Source of the DNA: Acinetobacter gandensis
GTDB taxonomy: Bacteria > Pseudomonadota > Gammaproteobacteria > Pseudomonadales > Moraxellaceae
DNA length: 47,198 bases
Assembly (NCBI RefSeq): GCF_001678755.1
Contig: NZ_LZDS01000010.1
Location: 1 to 47,198, forward strand
Direction of reading: 5' to 3'
Part shown: positions 18,629 through 27,417 of the stretch, in pieces
Layout of the letters: every line of letters starts with the position of its first letter
Position numbering within the stretch: position 1 is the stretch's first letter
Program-made: the position numbers and the translations under genes
The notes under the pieces: generated by a model
The model's database searches: none
What the model saw: only the letters and a program-made list of their open reading frames with translations
Told to the model about the DNA's origin: nothing

Positions 18629-19255
18629 ATGACAAATTTAAATAGCATTGTGGAAATTTTAGCAAAGCAAGCGTTAGGTGGAGCAGGTGCTCAAAACCAA
18701 CAAGGTGGCTTAGGCGGTATTTTAGGTTCTGTATTGGGTCAGTTGGGTAATAATGCAAATACTCAAAACACACAAACCAACGCTCAAAATCAGGCAGGTG
18801 GTTTGGGTGGTATTTTAGGTTCTGTACTGGGTCAGTTGGGTGGCGCTGCGCAACCACAGCAACGTACTTCTGGCGGTGGCGCATCTACAATTTTAATTGC
18901 AGTATTGCCTTTGGTCTTGGCATGGATTCAAAAGCAAGGTGGTTTACAAGGTGCATTGGATAAATTACGTGGACAAGGTCTAACCAGTCAAGTAGATGAC
19001 TGGGTGTCTACAGGACCGGGCGAGAATGCAGCTGTAAACACTCAGCAAGTACAAAATTTATTTGATGATGCTGAAATTGAACAAGTGGCGCAGGAAACAC
19101 AAACACCGAAGCAAGATGTTTATAGTGCAATCTCAACTGTATTACCACAAATTATTGATTCATTAACACCGCAAGCGGGTCAAACAAATCAAAATGAAGC
19201 CAATGATGATATTCAACAAGTACTCAATATGGTTTCAGGTTTCTTAAAACGTTAA
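18629..19255 (+). CDS. YidB-like DUF937 protein
   Basis: This 208-aa protein belongs to the YidB/DUF937 family of unknown function. Its low-complexity N-terminal half contains two copies of GGLGGILGSVLGQLG (about residues 26-40 and 57-71) separated by an Asn/Gln/Thr-rich linker. The conserved domain (about 85-150) includes the hydrophobic STILIAVLPLVLAWIQKQGG and ends DDWVSTGPGENAAV. A second helical segment with IEQVAQETQTPKQDVYSAI follows. No classical signal peptide is present. Confidence 0.85.
   Translation: MTNLNSIVEILAKQALGGAGAQNQQGGLGGILGSVLGQLGNNANTQNTQTNAQNQAGGLGGILGSVLGQLGGAAQPQQRTSGGGASTILIAVLPLVLAWIQKQGGLQGALDKLRGQGLTSQVDDWVSTGPGENAAVNTQQVQNLFDDAEIEQVAQETQTPKQDVYSAISTVLPQIIDSLTPQAGQTNQNEANDDIQQVLNMVSGFLKR
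18704..18841 (+). repeat. Two tandem-like 45-base direct repeats inside the YidB-like gene
   Basis: Copies at 18704-18748 and 18797-18841 both encode GGLGGILGSVLGQLG. They differ at only a few third codon positions, with 48 bases of Asn/Gln-rich spacer between them. This indicates an internal duplication, and copy number could vary between strains. Confidence 0.85.
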
Positions 19256-19270
19256 GTCTGATTGAATGTA

Positions 19271-19297
19271 AAAAGCCAGTTTAGACTGGCTTTTTTT
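19271..19297 (+). terminator. Intrinsic terminator of the YidB-like gene
   Basis: AAAAGCCAGT and ACTGGCTTTT form a ten-pair stem with a TTAG loop and a T tract, 15 bases after the stop. Confidence 0.9.
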
Positions 19298-19340
19298 ATG
19301 GGCTTTAAAAAAATTAATAATTTGATTTGTGGTTGCAAGT

Positions 19341-19949
19341 TCAAGAAGGATTAAAGAGTCGGTTGGATAAGCAGATTTTTTTGCCGACATAATGTGATTT
19401 TTTTTGCCGAATTAAAATAATTTGAGATTGAAATTCAAGTTCCCCAAATTCAGGTTCAACTTGTACATAATGCAGTTGACCAAATTCATCTCGTACACGT
19501 GCTTGAGCAGAAAAGCCGGGTCGAGCATTACCACTCGAAATCGTCGCTAAACGACCGAGTAAATTGACTGAATGTTTTTTATATTTTGGTGGGACGACTT
19601 GATCTAAGCAATGAATCATAAAAACAGTAAAAAATATTGCGATAATCAGTGCGGGAAGGAATAAATAATATGAAGGTACAAAGTGTCCTTCTTGTGCATG
19701 AATGCAAAATTGCAACACATAGCCTGCAAAACTAAAATTCATTAACAAGAAAAATAAAATCAAAGATTTAGAGAATTTTACATTGAGCAATGCTAATTCA
19801 TGTAAACGCTGTGGAAATATGCGCTTTATTAATTGTGTCGGTCTAAAATTAATGTAATAGCCAATGGTTTCCACCATGCCCAACAAAAGCACAGCCAATA
19901 AACTTAAATGAAAAATAATTAAGTTGCTGTCTGTGAGAAATGCGGACAT
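19341..19949 (-). CDS. YqiJ-like OB-fold membrane protein
   Basis: This 202-aa inner-membrane protein has three hydrophobic segments (about residues 9-30, 62-82 and 92-115). A C-terminal soluble domain follows (about 130-190: GRLATISSGNARPGFSAQARVRDEFG ... YVQVEP), resembling the OB-fold tail of YqiJ/NfeD proteins. In other bacteria YqiJ is paired with the flotillin-like YqiK, and no flotillin gene is here. The start is taken as the ATG at 19949, 16 bases after the Rieske gene stop. It is the third gene of the kinase/Rieske operon. Confidence 0.7.
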   Translation of the reverse strand: MSAFLTDSNLIIFHLSLLAVLLLGMVETIGYYINFRPTQLIKRIFPQRLHELALLNVKFSKSLILFFLLMNFSFAGYVLQFCIHAQEGHFVPSYYLFLPALIIAIFFTVFMIHCLDQVVPPKYKKHSVNLLGRLATISSGNARPGFSAQARVRDEFGQLHYVQVEPEFGELEFQSQIILIRQKKSHYVGKKICLSNRLFNPS

Positions 19950-19965
19950 GGCGAAGTTCCAAAGG

Positions 19966-20292
19966 TTATTCTTCTGTGAGGTAAATTCCACCATCAGAAT
20001 GCACGTTAATACTTACTTTTTCAAGCGCTTGACCTTGGCAAGGGCCAGAAATACATTCGCCTGTTTCTACAGTGAATAGAGCACCATGTGTTGAGCATTC
20101 AATGAACTCTTGGTCACGGTCTAGAAACTGGTTTTCTAAAAACTCTAATTCGACTTGTAAGTGCGGACATAAATTCTGGTAAGCGTAAAACATACCATCA
20201 CGTTGAGTGATGAAAATGGTATCGCCATCTGGTGTTTCAAAAGAGCGTGCTTCACGTTCAGGCACGTCATCTGTCATACAGATTTTAAACAT
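19966..20292 (-). CDS. Rieske-type [2Fe-2S] ferredoxin
   Basis: This is a 108-aa stand-alone Rieske protein. The cluster ligands follow the canonical CxH...CxxH pattern: C42 and H44 (LCPHL), C66 and H69 (ECSTHGALF). Related small Rieske proteins act as electron donors to oxygenases or as nitrite reductase small subunits, but no oxygenase lies nearby. Its ATG overlaps the stop codon of the upstream kinase gene in TAATG, which indicates translational coupling. Redox partner unknown. Confidence 0.9.
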   Translation of the reverse strand: MFKICMTDDVPEREARSFETPDGDTIFITQRDGMFYAYQNLCPHLQVELEFLENQFLDRDQEFIECSTHGALFTVETGECISGPCQGQALEKVSINVHSDGGIYLTEE

Positions 20293-21296
20293 TAAGCACA
20301 TTCCTTTTGAAATGACTGTAATAGGGCAGCATAGTCTTCAACGTCTAAGCGAGGACCAAATTGAGAAACAACTTCACTTGAAATTAAAATAGCAAGTTGT
20401 GCAGCAGTTTTATAATCATGGCCTGCATTAAGTGCATATAAGAAAGCGCCTGCAAAAGCATCACCCGCACCATTGGCATCAACAGCAGTCACTTTACGAC
20501 CAGGCACGGTAAATGTCGCTGATTCGTTATGAATTAAAGCACCTTTGGCACTCAATGTAATGACAATGTGTTTACTTAGTGTTTGCAATTTAGCAAGTGC
20601 AGATTCTAAATTATCAGTTTCTGTGTACATGAGTGCTTCTTGTTCATTGCAGAACAAAAGGTCAACGCCATCATCGAGTAATTCATCTAAGCCTTGACGT
20701 GCATATTGCACCATCGCTGGATCGGAGAGTGTTAAGGCAATTTGCACACCATTAGCTTTCGCTATTTTGCGGGCTTGTTTGACTGCTTGGCGAGCTGTGT
20801 CAGAGGTTGAGAGATAGCCTTCAATATATAACCATTTCGCAGTATTTAATGTGCTAAAGTCAATTTGAGCATCAGTCAATTCAGCAGTAATACCAAGATA
20901 GGTATGCATTGTGCGCTCAGAGTCAGGGCTGACAAGTACCATACATGTACCGGTCACACCTTCACTGATTGATTGGGTTGCAGTTTGAATGCCAGCTTGG
21001 TTTAAACCCTCTAAGTAAATTTGACCAAGATCTTCATTACCTACACGGCATGCATAAAATGCAGAACCACCTAAGGCACTGAAAGCTACAGTTGTATTGG
21101 CAGCAGAACCACCTGAAGCTTGACCTTTATATTCCTGAGTCGCTTGAAGGTTGTTATACAAAGCTGCCTGAGTATCACCATCAGTCAATTGCATGGTGCC
21201 TTTTTGCAGATTTTGTTGAGTTAGGAAGTCATCGGAGACTTTGAATTCCTGGTCAATAAGTGCGTTACCAATTGCAAAAAGGTCAACTGTTGCCAT
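20292..21296 (-). CDS. PfkB-family sugar/nucleoside kinase (adenosine kinase-like)
   Basis: This 334-aa ribokinase-fold kinase transfers phosphate from ATP to a sugar or nucleoside hydroxyl. The PfkB motif 1 region is GGSAANTTVAFSALGG (about residues 62-77). Motif 2 is DANGAGDAFAGAF (about 273-285), with the catalytic base D279. NEQE at 217-220 is the family metal/phosphate motif. Overall it resembles bacterial proteins annotated as adenosine kinase, but substrate specificity cannot be read from these motifs. The ATG at 21296 is preferred to a TTG at 21305. It is the first gene of a three-gene operon. Confidence 0.9.
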   Translation of the reverse strand: MATVDLFAIGNALIDQEFKVSDDFLTQQNLQKGTMQLTDGDTQAALYNNLQATQEYKGQASGGSAANTTVAFSALGGSAFYACRVGNEDLGQIYLEGLNQAGIQTATQSISEGVTGTCMVLVSPDSERTMHTYLGITAELTDAQIDFSTLNTAKWLYIEGYLSTSDTARQAVKQARKIAKANGVQIALTLSDPAMVQYARQGLDELLDDGVDLLFCNEQEALMYTETDNLESALAKLQTLSKHIVITLSAKGALIHNESATFTVPGRKVTAVDANGAGDAFAGAFLYALNAGHDYKTAAQLAILISSEVVSQFGPRLDVEDYAALLQSFQKECA

Positions 21297-21576
21297 GTTG
21301 TTCAATCACATCAAAAAATGAAAGTGTTAAGTTTACACGATTGCTCAGGATTGCTGTAGTTTGTTGAAGAAAATTCAATTAGAAGACAAGTGTGTATATA
21401 TTTCACTCATATTGATCATTTTTTTGAATATTTTTTTTAAATTGTTGCCGTTTTAATCAGCTTTGCTATTGTATAAAAGCTATTTTTTTAATCTTATAGA
21501 GCTACAGGGTTTAAGTGCAGTAAGTTGAATTTTGCTGTTGATATAAATAGATAAATTGATTAAAAAGTGTGGATAT

Positions 21577-22026
21577 ATGGAAATAACTATTCGCCAAGCT
21601 GACCAGTTGCCAGCTCAAATTGAAAATATTGCTGCTTTAGCGCAGCATGAAGGCTATGTGTTTATACACCGTTTAATCGAAGAATTTCGTAGTGGTAAAA
21701 ACCGTTTTGATCAAACTGGCGAACAGCTTTTATTGGCTTATGATGGCGATAAACTAATTGCTTGTGGCGGCTTGAATCAACAATGGGGTGATACTGGTAT
21801 TGAAGAACGTATTGGTCGTGTGCGCCGTTTTTATGTGCATCCGCAGTACCGTCAACATGGTGTGGGGAAGCAATTGCTCATTGAACTTGAAAAGGGGGCA
21901 AAAAAACATTTTTCAGCACTGTGTCTAAATACAGATACCAAATCCGCAGCAAGTTTTTATCAAAAGCAAAACTATGTGTTTGTAGAGAGTCATCCAAACT
22001 ACAACTATTTTAAATATTTAGTTTAG
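21577..22026 (+). CDS. GNAT family N-acetyltransferase
   Basis: This 149-aa GCN5-related acetyltransferase carries the acetyl-CoA pyrophosphate-binding motif RRFYVHPQYRQHGVGKQLL at about residues 82-100, including Q-x-x-G-x-G-like spacing. The C-terminal strand ends ASFYQKQNYVFVE, typical of the fold. Its acceptor is unknown. I set the start at the ATG at 21577, with GTGGAT just upstream, in place of the in-frame TTG at 21556. The 280-base region upstream is AT-rich and shows no clear promoter. Confidence 0.88.
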   Translation: MEITIRQADQLPAQIENIAALAQHEGYVFIHRLIEEFRSGKNRFDQTGEQLLLAYDGDKLIACGGLNQQWGDTGIEERIGRVRRFYVHPQYRQHGVGKQLLIELEKGAKKHFSALCLNTDTKSAASFYQKQNYVFVESHPNYNYFKYLV

Positions 22027-22086
22027 CGGCACCTTTTTCAGCTAATAGGTTTAAATCTTAAAGTTTGAAATGGTCTATAAACTCTC

Positions 22087-22112
22087 AAAGCATCCTTCGG
22101 GATGCTTTTTTG
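22087..22112 (+). terminator. Intrinsic terminator of the GNAT gene
   Basis: AAAGCATCC and GGATGCTTT form a nine-pair stem capped by TTCG, with a T tract following. From here to the next start at 22297 I see nothing recognisable. Confidence 0.9.
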
Positions 22113-22296
22113 TATCTATAGTTTGGTGAGATGCTTTAATTTAACTGAATGAAAGGATGAGCTGAATTTGAAGATGAATAAAATAGCCTAAGTAGATTAA
22201 TATTTAATTTGACTCATATAACTTCTTACAGCACCTTAATAAATAATTAAGTTTTGCAGTCAATGATAAGGATAAATATTTATAGAGAAATAAGGT

Positions 22297-23067
22297 ATGG
22301 ATACAACTGAGCTTCGGCAGCATTTAATCAAAGTTCCTGCCATTACCGCTTTGTTTTGGATCACGAAGATTTTTGCGACCACTTTTGGTGAAACCGGTGG
22401 TGATGCAATTTCAATGTCCATGAATTTGGGATATTTGGTCAGTACCTTTATTTTCGCAGCGATATTTATAGTATTACTATATTTTCAGATACAAGCCAAA
22501 AGTTATAAGTCATATCTGTATTGGGCAACCATTATTGCCAGTACCACAGTAGGGACGACCTTAGCAGATTTTGTTGATCGTTCCTTAGGTATTGGCTATT
22601 TAGGCGGAACTTTAATTTTAATTGGGCTGGTACTGGTTTCTTTATTCAGTTGGTACAAAGTTGAAGGCACAATTAATCCGCATAGTGTCAATCAGCCACG
22701 GGTAGAGATTTTTTATTGGCTGACCATTACCTTTTCCCAAACCTTGGGTACGGCTTTAGGAGATTGGGCTTCTGATAGTGCAGGTTTGGGGTATATCGGT
22801 GGCATGGTGTTATTTTCCAGTCTCATCGTGTTAATGGCATTGCTGTATTACTTTAGTTCTGTATCACGGACTTTACTGTTCTGGACTACCTTTGTTTTAA
22901 CGCGCCCATTAGGCGCTGTGGTTGGCGACTTTTTGGATAAGCCGCTAAGTTCAGGTGGTTTGGATTTAAGTCGATTTGCTGCTTCCTTTGTGTTGCTGAT
23001 TGCAATTTTGATCTGTATTTATTGGTCAACATGTCAAGATAAGTATCAAAACAAATCCATTCAGTAG
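22297..23067 (+). CDS. COG4705-type membrane protein with four internal repeats
   Basis: This 256-aa integral membrane protein probably has eight helices. The chain consists of four related units of about 60 residues. Each pairs an aromatic-Trp helix with a short polar motif: TTFGETGGDA, TTVGTTLADF, QTLGTALGDW and RPLGAVVGDF. Each is followed by a GYLGG-like turn (absent or altered in the first and fourth) and a second helix. The conserved acidic residue in each motif faces a Gly-rich helix and could form a substrate or ion site. The family is uncharacterised. The gene stands alone, with no obvious partner. Confidence 0.8.
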   Translation: MDTTELRQHLIKVPAITALFWITKIFATTFGETGGDAISMSMNLGYLVSTFIFAAIFIVLLYFQIQAKSYKSYLYWATIIASTTVGTTLADFVDRSLGIGYLGGTLILIGLVLVSLFSWYKVEGTINPHSVNQPRVEIFYWLTITFSQTLGTALGDWASDSAGLGYIGGMVLFSSLIVLMALLYYFSSVSRTLLFWTTFVLTRPLGAVVGDFLDKPLSSGGLDLSRFAASFVLLIAILICIYWSTCQDKYQNKSIQ

Positions 23068-23236
23068 CGCCTTTCTATCACAATAATAGTTGATAGGTTA
23101 GACATAGAACATGATTGGATAGGTCGATGGCTTTAAGTAGATTAAAACGGTTGGAAATATCGTTTCATTGAATCCTGATCGGATTTTTTAAGGTATACTT
23201 TGCCGTATCTTATAAAGTAATAGATTAGGAGCACAC

Positions 23237-26176
23237 ATGACTGTAGATGTCACTGAAACCATTTCTCAAACTGTTCATCCCGCGTTTCAGTTGATACGTC
23301 AACACCATGTTGAAGCCTTAGACATTTTAGTCTCTGAATATAAACATAAAGTTACTGGTGCAGTGCATTATCACTTAGCCACCAATCATGACGAAAATGT
23401 ATTCTTAGTAGCGTTTCGTACTCAGCCGATGGACTCGAAAGGCGAAGCGCACATTCTTGAACATACAGCATTATGCGGTTCTGAAAAATTTCCTGTACGT
23501 GATCCGTTTTTCTTGATGATTCGTCGTTCATTAAATACCTTTATGAACGCATTTACTGCGGCAGATTGGACAGCTTATCCATTTGCAACGCAAAACAAAA
23601 AAGATTTCCAAAATTTGCTTGAAGTCTATATGGATGCGGCTTTTGCTGCGAATTTGAATCCTTTGGATTTTGCGCAAGAAGGCATTCGTATTGAGCTAGA
23701 AAATGGTGAGCCAGTTTATAAAGGCGTGGTCTTTAATGAAATGAAAGGTGCAATGAGTTCACCTTCAGATCAACTTTATCATCAACTTGCACATCATTTA
23801 TTCCCAGAAACGACCTATCATTACAACTCTGGTGGTGATCCGAAAGACATTCCAGATTTAAGCTATGAAGAACTGGTTTCCTTCTACAAATCACATTATC
23901 ACCCAAGTAATGCTGTGTTCATGACCTTTGGTAATGAGCCTGCTTATAACTTGCAAGAACAATTTCAAACTTTAGCCTTGTCTAAGTTTGAACAAGGCCA
24001 AACGCTGTACTCTAAACCAGAGCGTCGTTTAGCAGCACCTGTCACTGTGACTGAGACCTATGCAGTGGATGCAGAAGACCTGAAAGACAAGACTTATCAT
24101 GTTCTTTCATGGTTATTGCCTGAAGCGAGCAATATCAAATTGCGTTTAGGAATGCGTTTGGTTGAAGGTGTATTGTTGGAAGACTCAGCATCACCGCTGC
24201 GCCATTACCTAGAAACCTGTGGTTATGCACAATCAACAGGCCCATTCATGGGTGTGGATGATTCAAACTTTGAAATGACTTTCTTCTGTGCAGTTCAAGG
24301 TTCAAATCCTGAGCATGCTGAAGAGTTTAAAAATGGCGTATTCAAAGTACTTGAAGATGTTGCATCGAAGCCTGTAGATGCTGCACTGGTTGAAGCGATT
24401 TTGCATCAGATTGAATTGCATCAACGTGAGATCAATGGCGATGGTATGCCATATGGTTTAAGCTTGATTTTAAATGGCTTGAGTAGTGCAATTCACCATT
24501 CAGACCCAATTGATGTTTGGGATGTGGATACTGCCATTGAACAAGTCAAAGAAGAGTTGAAAGACCCAATGTGGCTTTCAAACCTAATTCAAGAATACTT
24601 GCTAGATAATCCACATCGCGTACAACTGACTTTAGTTCCAGATGCAGAGAAAAATGCGGTAGAAGCTGCTGCTGAAAAAGCACGTTTAGCTGAAATTGGC
24701 GCTCAACTGACTGAAGAGCAGAAAGCTGAAATCATTGCGCAAACTGAAGCGCTGAATGTGCGTCAAGATACCCCAGATGATTTGAATTTGTTGCCAAAAG
24801 TGGGTTTAGAAGATATTCCTGCACAATTACAAATTGTGCAAGGTCAACTCCGTGAAATTATCAGTAATGGCTTAGATACACCTTTAAATCTTTATCATGC
24901 TGGTACGAATGGTATTTACTACCAACAAGTATTGATTCAAATACCTGATGAAGTCGTACAATCGCCATACTTCAACTTACTGTCTATTTTGATGGGTGAA
25001 GTGGGTGCAGGCGAATATGGTTATTTAGAGCTGCAACAATTACAAACTGCTGTAAGCGGTGGTTTAGGTATGGGCGCATCATTGCGTTCAAAAACTGATG
25101 ATAAAGGTCAAATCAGTGCTTGGTTAACACTAACTACTAAATCACTGGTCAATAATCTTGAAGCGATTCGTTTATTAAAATTAGCCTTTGAACAACTGCG
25201 CTTTGATGAAAAGAACCGTATTGTTGAATTGTTGCAACAACGTAAAGCGCGCTGGCAGTCTCGTGTTTCTGGTTCGGGACACAGCTATGCCATGCAAGTG
25301 GCTAGCCGTCAGCATAGTGCACTGGCACTACGTGATTATCACAATACTGGCTTAGGTGCATTGAACTGGTTATCTGATCTAGTTGCGAATATTGAAAAAG
25401 ATGAAACTGCTTACAACGCTTTAATTGAAGAGCTACAACTGATACATAACCGTTTGCTAAAAGCCCCTAAACAATTCTTGTTGGTATGTGAAGAGCATCA
25501 ATCAGACCGTTTGGTTGAAGAAGTGCAAACCGTTTGGGATAAAGTTGCGATTGAAAATATTCAGCATGAACTTACACAGGTTGATTTTGCCAATAGCAGC
25601 AATGACGAAGCATGGTTAATTCAAGCCAATGTTCAATTCTGTGCTTCAGCATATGCTGCGGTTGAAGTGTCACATCCAGATTCTGCGCCATTGATGATTC
25701 TTGCGGCTTATTTGCGTAATGGCTTCTTACACAGTGCTATTCGTGAAAAAGGTGGCGCTTATGGTGGTGGGGCGAGCTACGATGGCAATGCATGTTCATT
25801 CCGTTTTTATAGCTACCGTGACCCACGCTTAGCAGAAACTTTTAATGATTTTGAAGCGAGTGTGCAGTGGTTACTGAATGCTGAGCAACAACCGCATCAA
25901 TTAGAAGAAGCGATTTTAGGTCTGATTGCGAGCATGGATAAACCGGGTTCACCAGCAGGTGAAGCGATTACTGCATGTTATGCATTGTTACATAAGCGTA
26001 CGCCAGCATTCCGTCAAATGTTACGGGAACGCCTGCTAAACGTAACTTTAGACGACTTAAAACGCGTTGCTGTTAAGTATCTGTTTGAACAAAAACCGAC
26101 TAAATCAGTCGTTGCGCCTGTGGCAAAACGTGAAGCATTGGTTGAGCTAGGCTTTGATATCAAACAAGTAAATTAA
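23237..26176 (+). CDS. Insulinase-family (M16C, PreP-like) zinc metallopeptidase
   Basis: This 979-aa protein resembles presequence protease, which degrades short unstructured peptides inside a closed chamber. The inverted zinc motif HxxEH is AHILEHTAL (H72, E75, H76), and the distal glutamate lies downstream in the EGIRIELE ... VVFNEMKGAM region. The C-terminal half carries the family motif REKGGAYGGGASYDG. No signal peptide is seen, so it is cytoplasmic. TAGGAG precedes the ATG. pldA follows after 17 bases, so the two may be cotranscribed. Confidence 0.93.
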   Translation: MTVDVTETISQTVHPAFQLIRQHHVEALDILVSEYKHKVTGAVHYHLATNHDENVFLVAFRTQPMDSKGEAHILEHTALCGSEKFPVRDPFFLMIRRSLNTFMNAFTAADWTAYPFATQNKKDFQNLLEVYMDAAFAANLNPLDFAQEGIRIELENGEPVYKGVVFNEMKGAMSSPSDQLYHQLAHHLFPETTYHYNSGGDPKDIPDLSYEELVSFYKSHYHPSNAVFMTFGNEPAYNLQEQFQTLALSKFEQGQTLYSKPERRLAAPVTVTETYAVDAEDLKDKTYHVLSWLLPEASNIKLRLGMRLVEGVLLEDSASPLRHYLETCGYAQSTGPFMGVDDSNFEMTFFCAVQGSNPEHAEEFKNGVFKVLEDVASKPVDAALVEAILHQIELHQREINGDGMPYGLSLILNGLSSAIHHSDPIDVWDVDTAIEQVKEELKDPMWLSNLIQEYLLDNPHRVQLTLVPDAEKNAVEAAAEKARLAEIGAQLTEEQKAEIIAQTEALNVRQDTPDDLNLLPKVGLEDIPAQLQIVQGQLREIISNGLDTPLNLYHAGTNGIYYQQVLIQIPDEVVQSPYFNLLSILMGEVGAGEYGYLELQQLQTAVSGGLGMGASLRSKTDDKGQISAWLTLTTKSLVNNLEAIRLLKLAFEQLRFDEKNRIVELLQQRKARWQSRVSGSGHSYAMQVASRQHSALALRDYHNTGLGALNWLSDLVANIEKDETAYNALIEELQLIHNRLLKAPKQFLLVCEEHQSDRLVEEVQTVWDKVAIENIQHELTQVDFANSSNDEAWLIQANVQFCASAYAAVEVSHPDSAPLMILAAYLRNGFLHSAIREKGGAYGGGASYDGNACSFRFYSYRDPRLAETFNDFEASVQWLLNAEQQPHQLEEAILGLIASMDKPGSPAGEAITACYALLHKRTPAFRQMLRERLLNVTLDDLKRVAVKYLFEQKPTKSVVAPVAKREALVELGFDIKQVN

Positions 26177-26193
26177 AACAATAAGGGGTAGAT

Positions 26194-27351
26194 ATGGCGT
26201 TCAAATCTCTTGAGCGTACTACATTGCAACTGAGCCTAATTGCGCTCAGTTCGATGTATGTCAGCAGTGCTTATGCACTTAATGGTGAAGTAACAGCTAA
26301 TCCTGCCACGCCAGAAGCTTGCGTTGCACTTGAATCGAATGCTGAGCGTTTGTCATGTTATGACGCGTTGTTTAAGATTCCTGAAGAAGTTAAACCAACG
26401 CTTGTTTCTGAGCGTCAGGCTGCGCAAGAAATTAAGCCAGAGCCAACTGAGCCTTTAAGCCTAAAAGAAAAAGTTTCTCATGCTTTTTCAGATCGCTTAT
26501 TCGCAGTTGAGGCACCAAGTTTAAATCCTAATTTGTCTTTATTGGACAGTCGTTGGGAGTTGTCACAAGAAAGTAAATTGGGGACGTGGAATATTCGTGG
26601 TTATCAACCTGTGTATTTAATGCCAGGTTATTGGACTTCAGAAAAAAATGAACGTCCATCGAGCCCAAATGAAAACAATACTGTCAATGCCGATCAGGAA
26701 CAAAACCTGAAGTCGATGGAAGCGAAATTCCAATTGTCTCTTAAGACCAAAGCGGTTGAAAACTTATTTGGAAATAATGGTGATGTTTGGTTGGGCTATA
26801 CGCAGTCATCACGTTGGCAGGTTTATAATGAGGACGAATCACGTCCATTTCGTGAAACCAATTACGAGCCTGAAGCAAGCTTAGTATTCCGTACGAACTA
26901 TGAATTGCTGGGTTTAAATTGGCGTATGCTGGGTGTAACTTTCAACCATCAGTCTAATGGTCGTTCTGACCCACTTTCACGTAGTTGGAACCGCGTCATG
27001 CTGAACCTAGGTTTCGAGCGTGATAACTTTGCTTTAATGCTGCGTCCATGGTATCGCTTAGAAGAAGATGCTAAGGACGATAATAACCCAGATATTAAAG
27101 ACTATATGGGACGTGGAGATTTAACAGCGTTCTATCGCAAAAATAATCATGATTTTAGCTTGATGCTGCGCCATTCTTTAAAGGGTGGAGATGATTCTCA
27201 TGGAGCGGTACAGTTCGATTGGTCATTCCCAATTAACGGTAAGCTACGTGGTCAATTCCAAGTATTTGATGGTTATGGAGAAAGTTTGATTGATTATAAT
27301 CACCGTGCAACCTATGTAGGGCTAGGTGTTTCTCTGCTGAATTGGTTCTAA
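26194..27351 (+). CDS. pldA: Outer-membrane phospholipase A1 (OMPLA)
   Basis: PldA is a 385-aa beta-barrel lipase that hydrolyses phospholipids misplaced in the outer leaflet. A signal peptide ends near SSAYA (about residue 28). The catalytic triad is preserved with E. coli spacing: H252, S254 and N266 in HQSNGRSDPLSRSWNR. The strand-rich barrel ends in the terminal aromatic NWF needed for BAM recognition. Between the signal and the barrel is a roughly 100-residue extension with two cysteines (EACVALESNAERLSCYDALF), absent from E. coli PldA. A terminator follows. Confidence 0.95.
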   Translation: MAFKSLERTTLQLSLIALSSMYVSSAYALNGEVTANPATPEACVALESNAERLSCYDALFKIPEEVKPTLVSERQAAQEIKPEPTEPLSLKEKVSHAFSDRLFAVEAPSLNPNLSLLDSRWELSQESKLGTWNIRGYQPVYLMPGYWTSEKNERPSSPNENNTVNADQEQNLKSMEAKFQLSLKTKAVENLFGNNGDVWLGYTQSSRWQVYNEDESRPFRETNYEPEASLVFRTNYELLGLNWRMLGVTFNHQSNGRSDPLSRSWNRVMLNLGFERDNFALMLRPWYRLEEDAKDDNNPDIKDYMGRGDLTAFYRKNNHDFSLMLRHSLKGGDDSHGAVQFDWSFPINGKLRGQFQVFDGYGESLIDYNHRATYVGLGVSLLNWF

Positions 27352-27363
27352 AACGTTGAATTA

Positions 27364-27391
27364 AAAAAACCACGCTTTGGCATGGTTTTTT
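27364..27391 (+). terminator. Intrinsic terminator of pldA
   Basis: AAAACCA pairs with TGGTTTT around a GC/GC inner stem and a TTTG loop, with one C-A mismatch. A T tract follows. The A run on the left could let it work for the convergent ktrB as well. Confidence 0.8.
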
Positions 27392-27417
27392 GTGCTATTT
27401 AGTTGTGATTTTGGCTA

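Noticed and set aside
18704..18841. Repeated units considered as a CRISPR-like or mobile repeat.
   Set aside because: Both copies are in the reading frame of the YidB-like gene and encode the same peptide, so this is an internal coding duplication.
21459..21489. Hairpin AGCTTT/AAAGCT followed by a T run ahead of the GNAT gene.
   Set aside because: Six AT-rich pairs with an eleven-base loop and no upstream gene on that strand; not convincing as a terminator.
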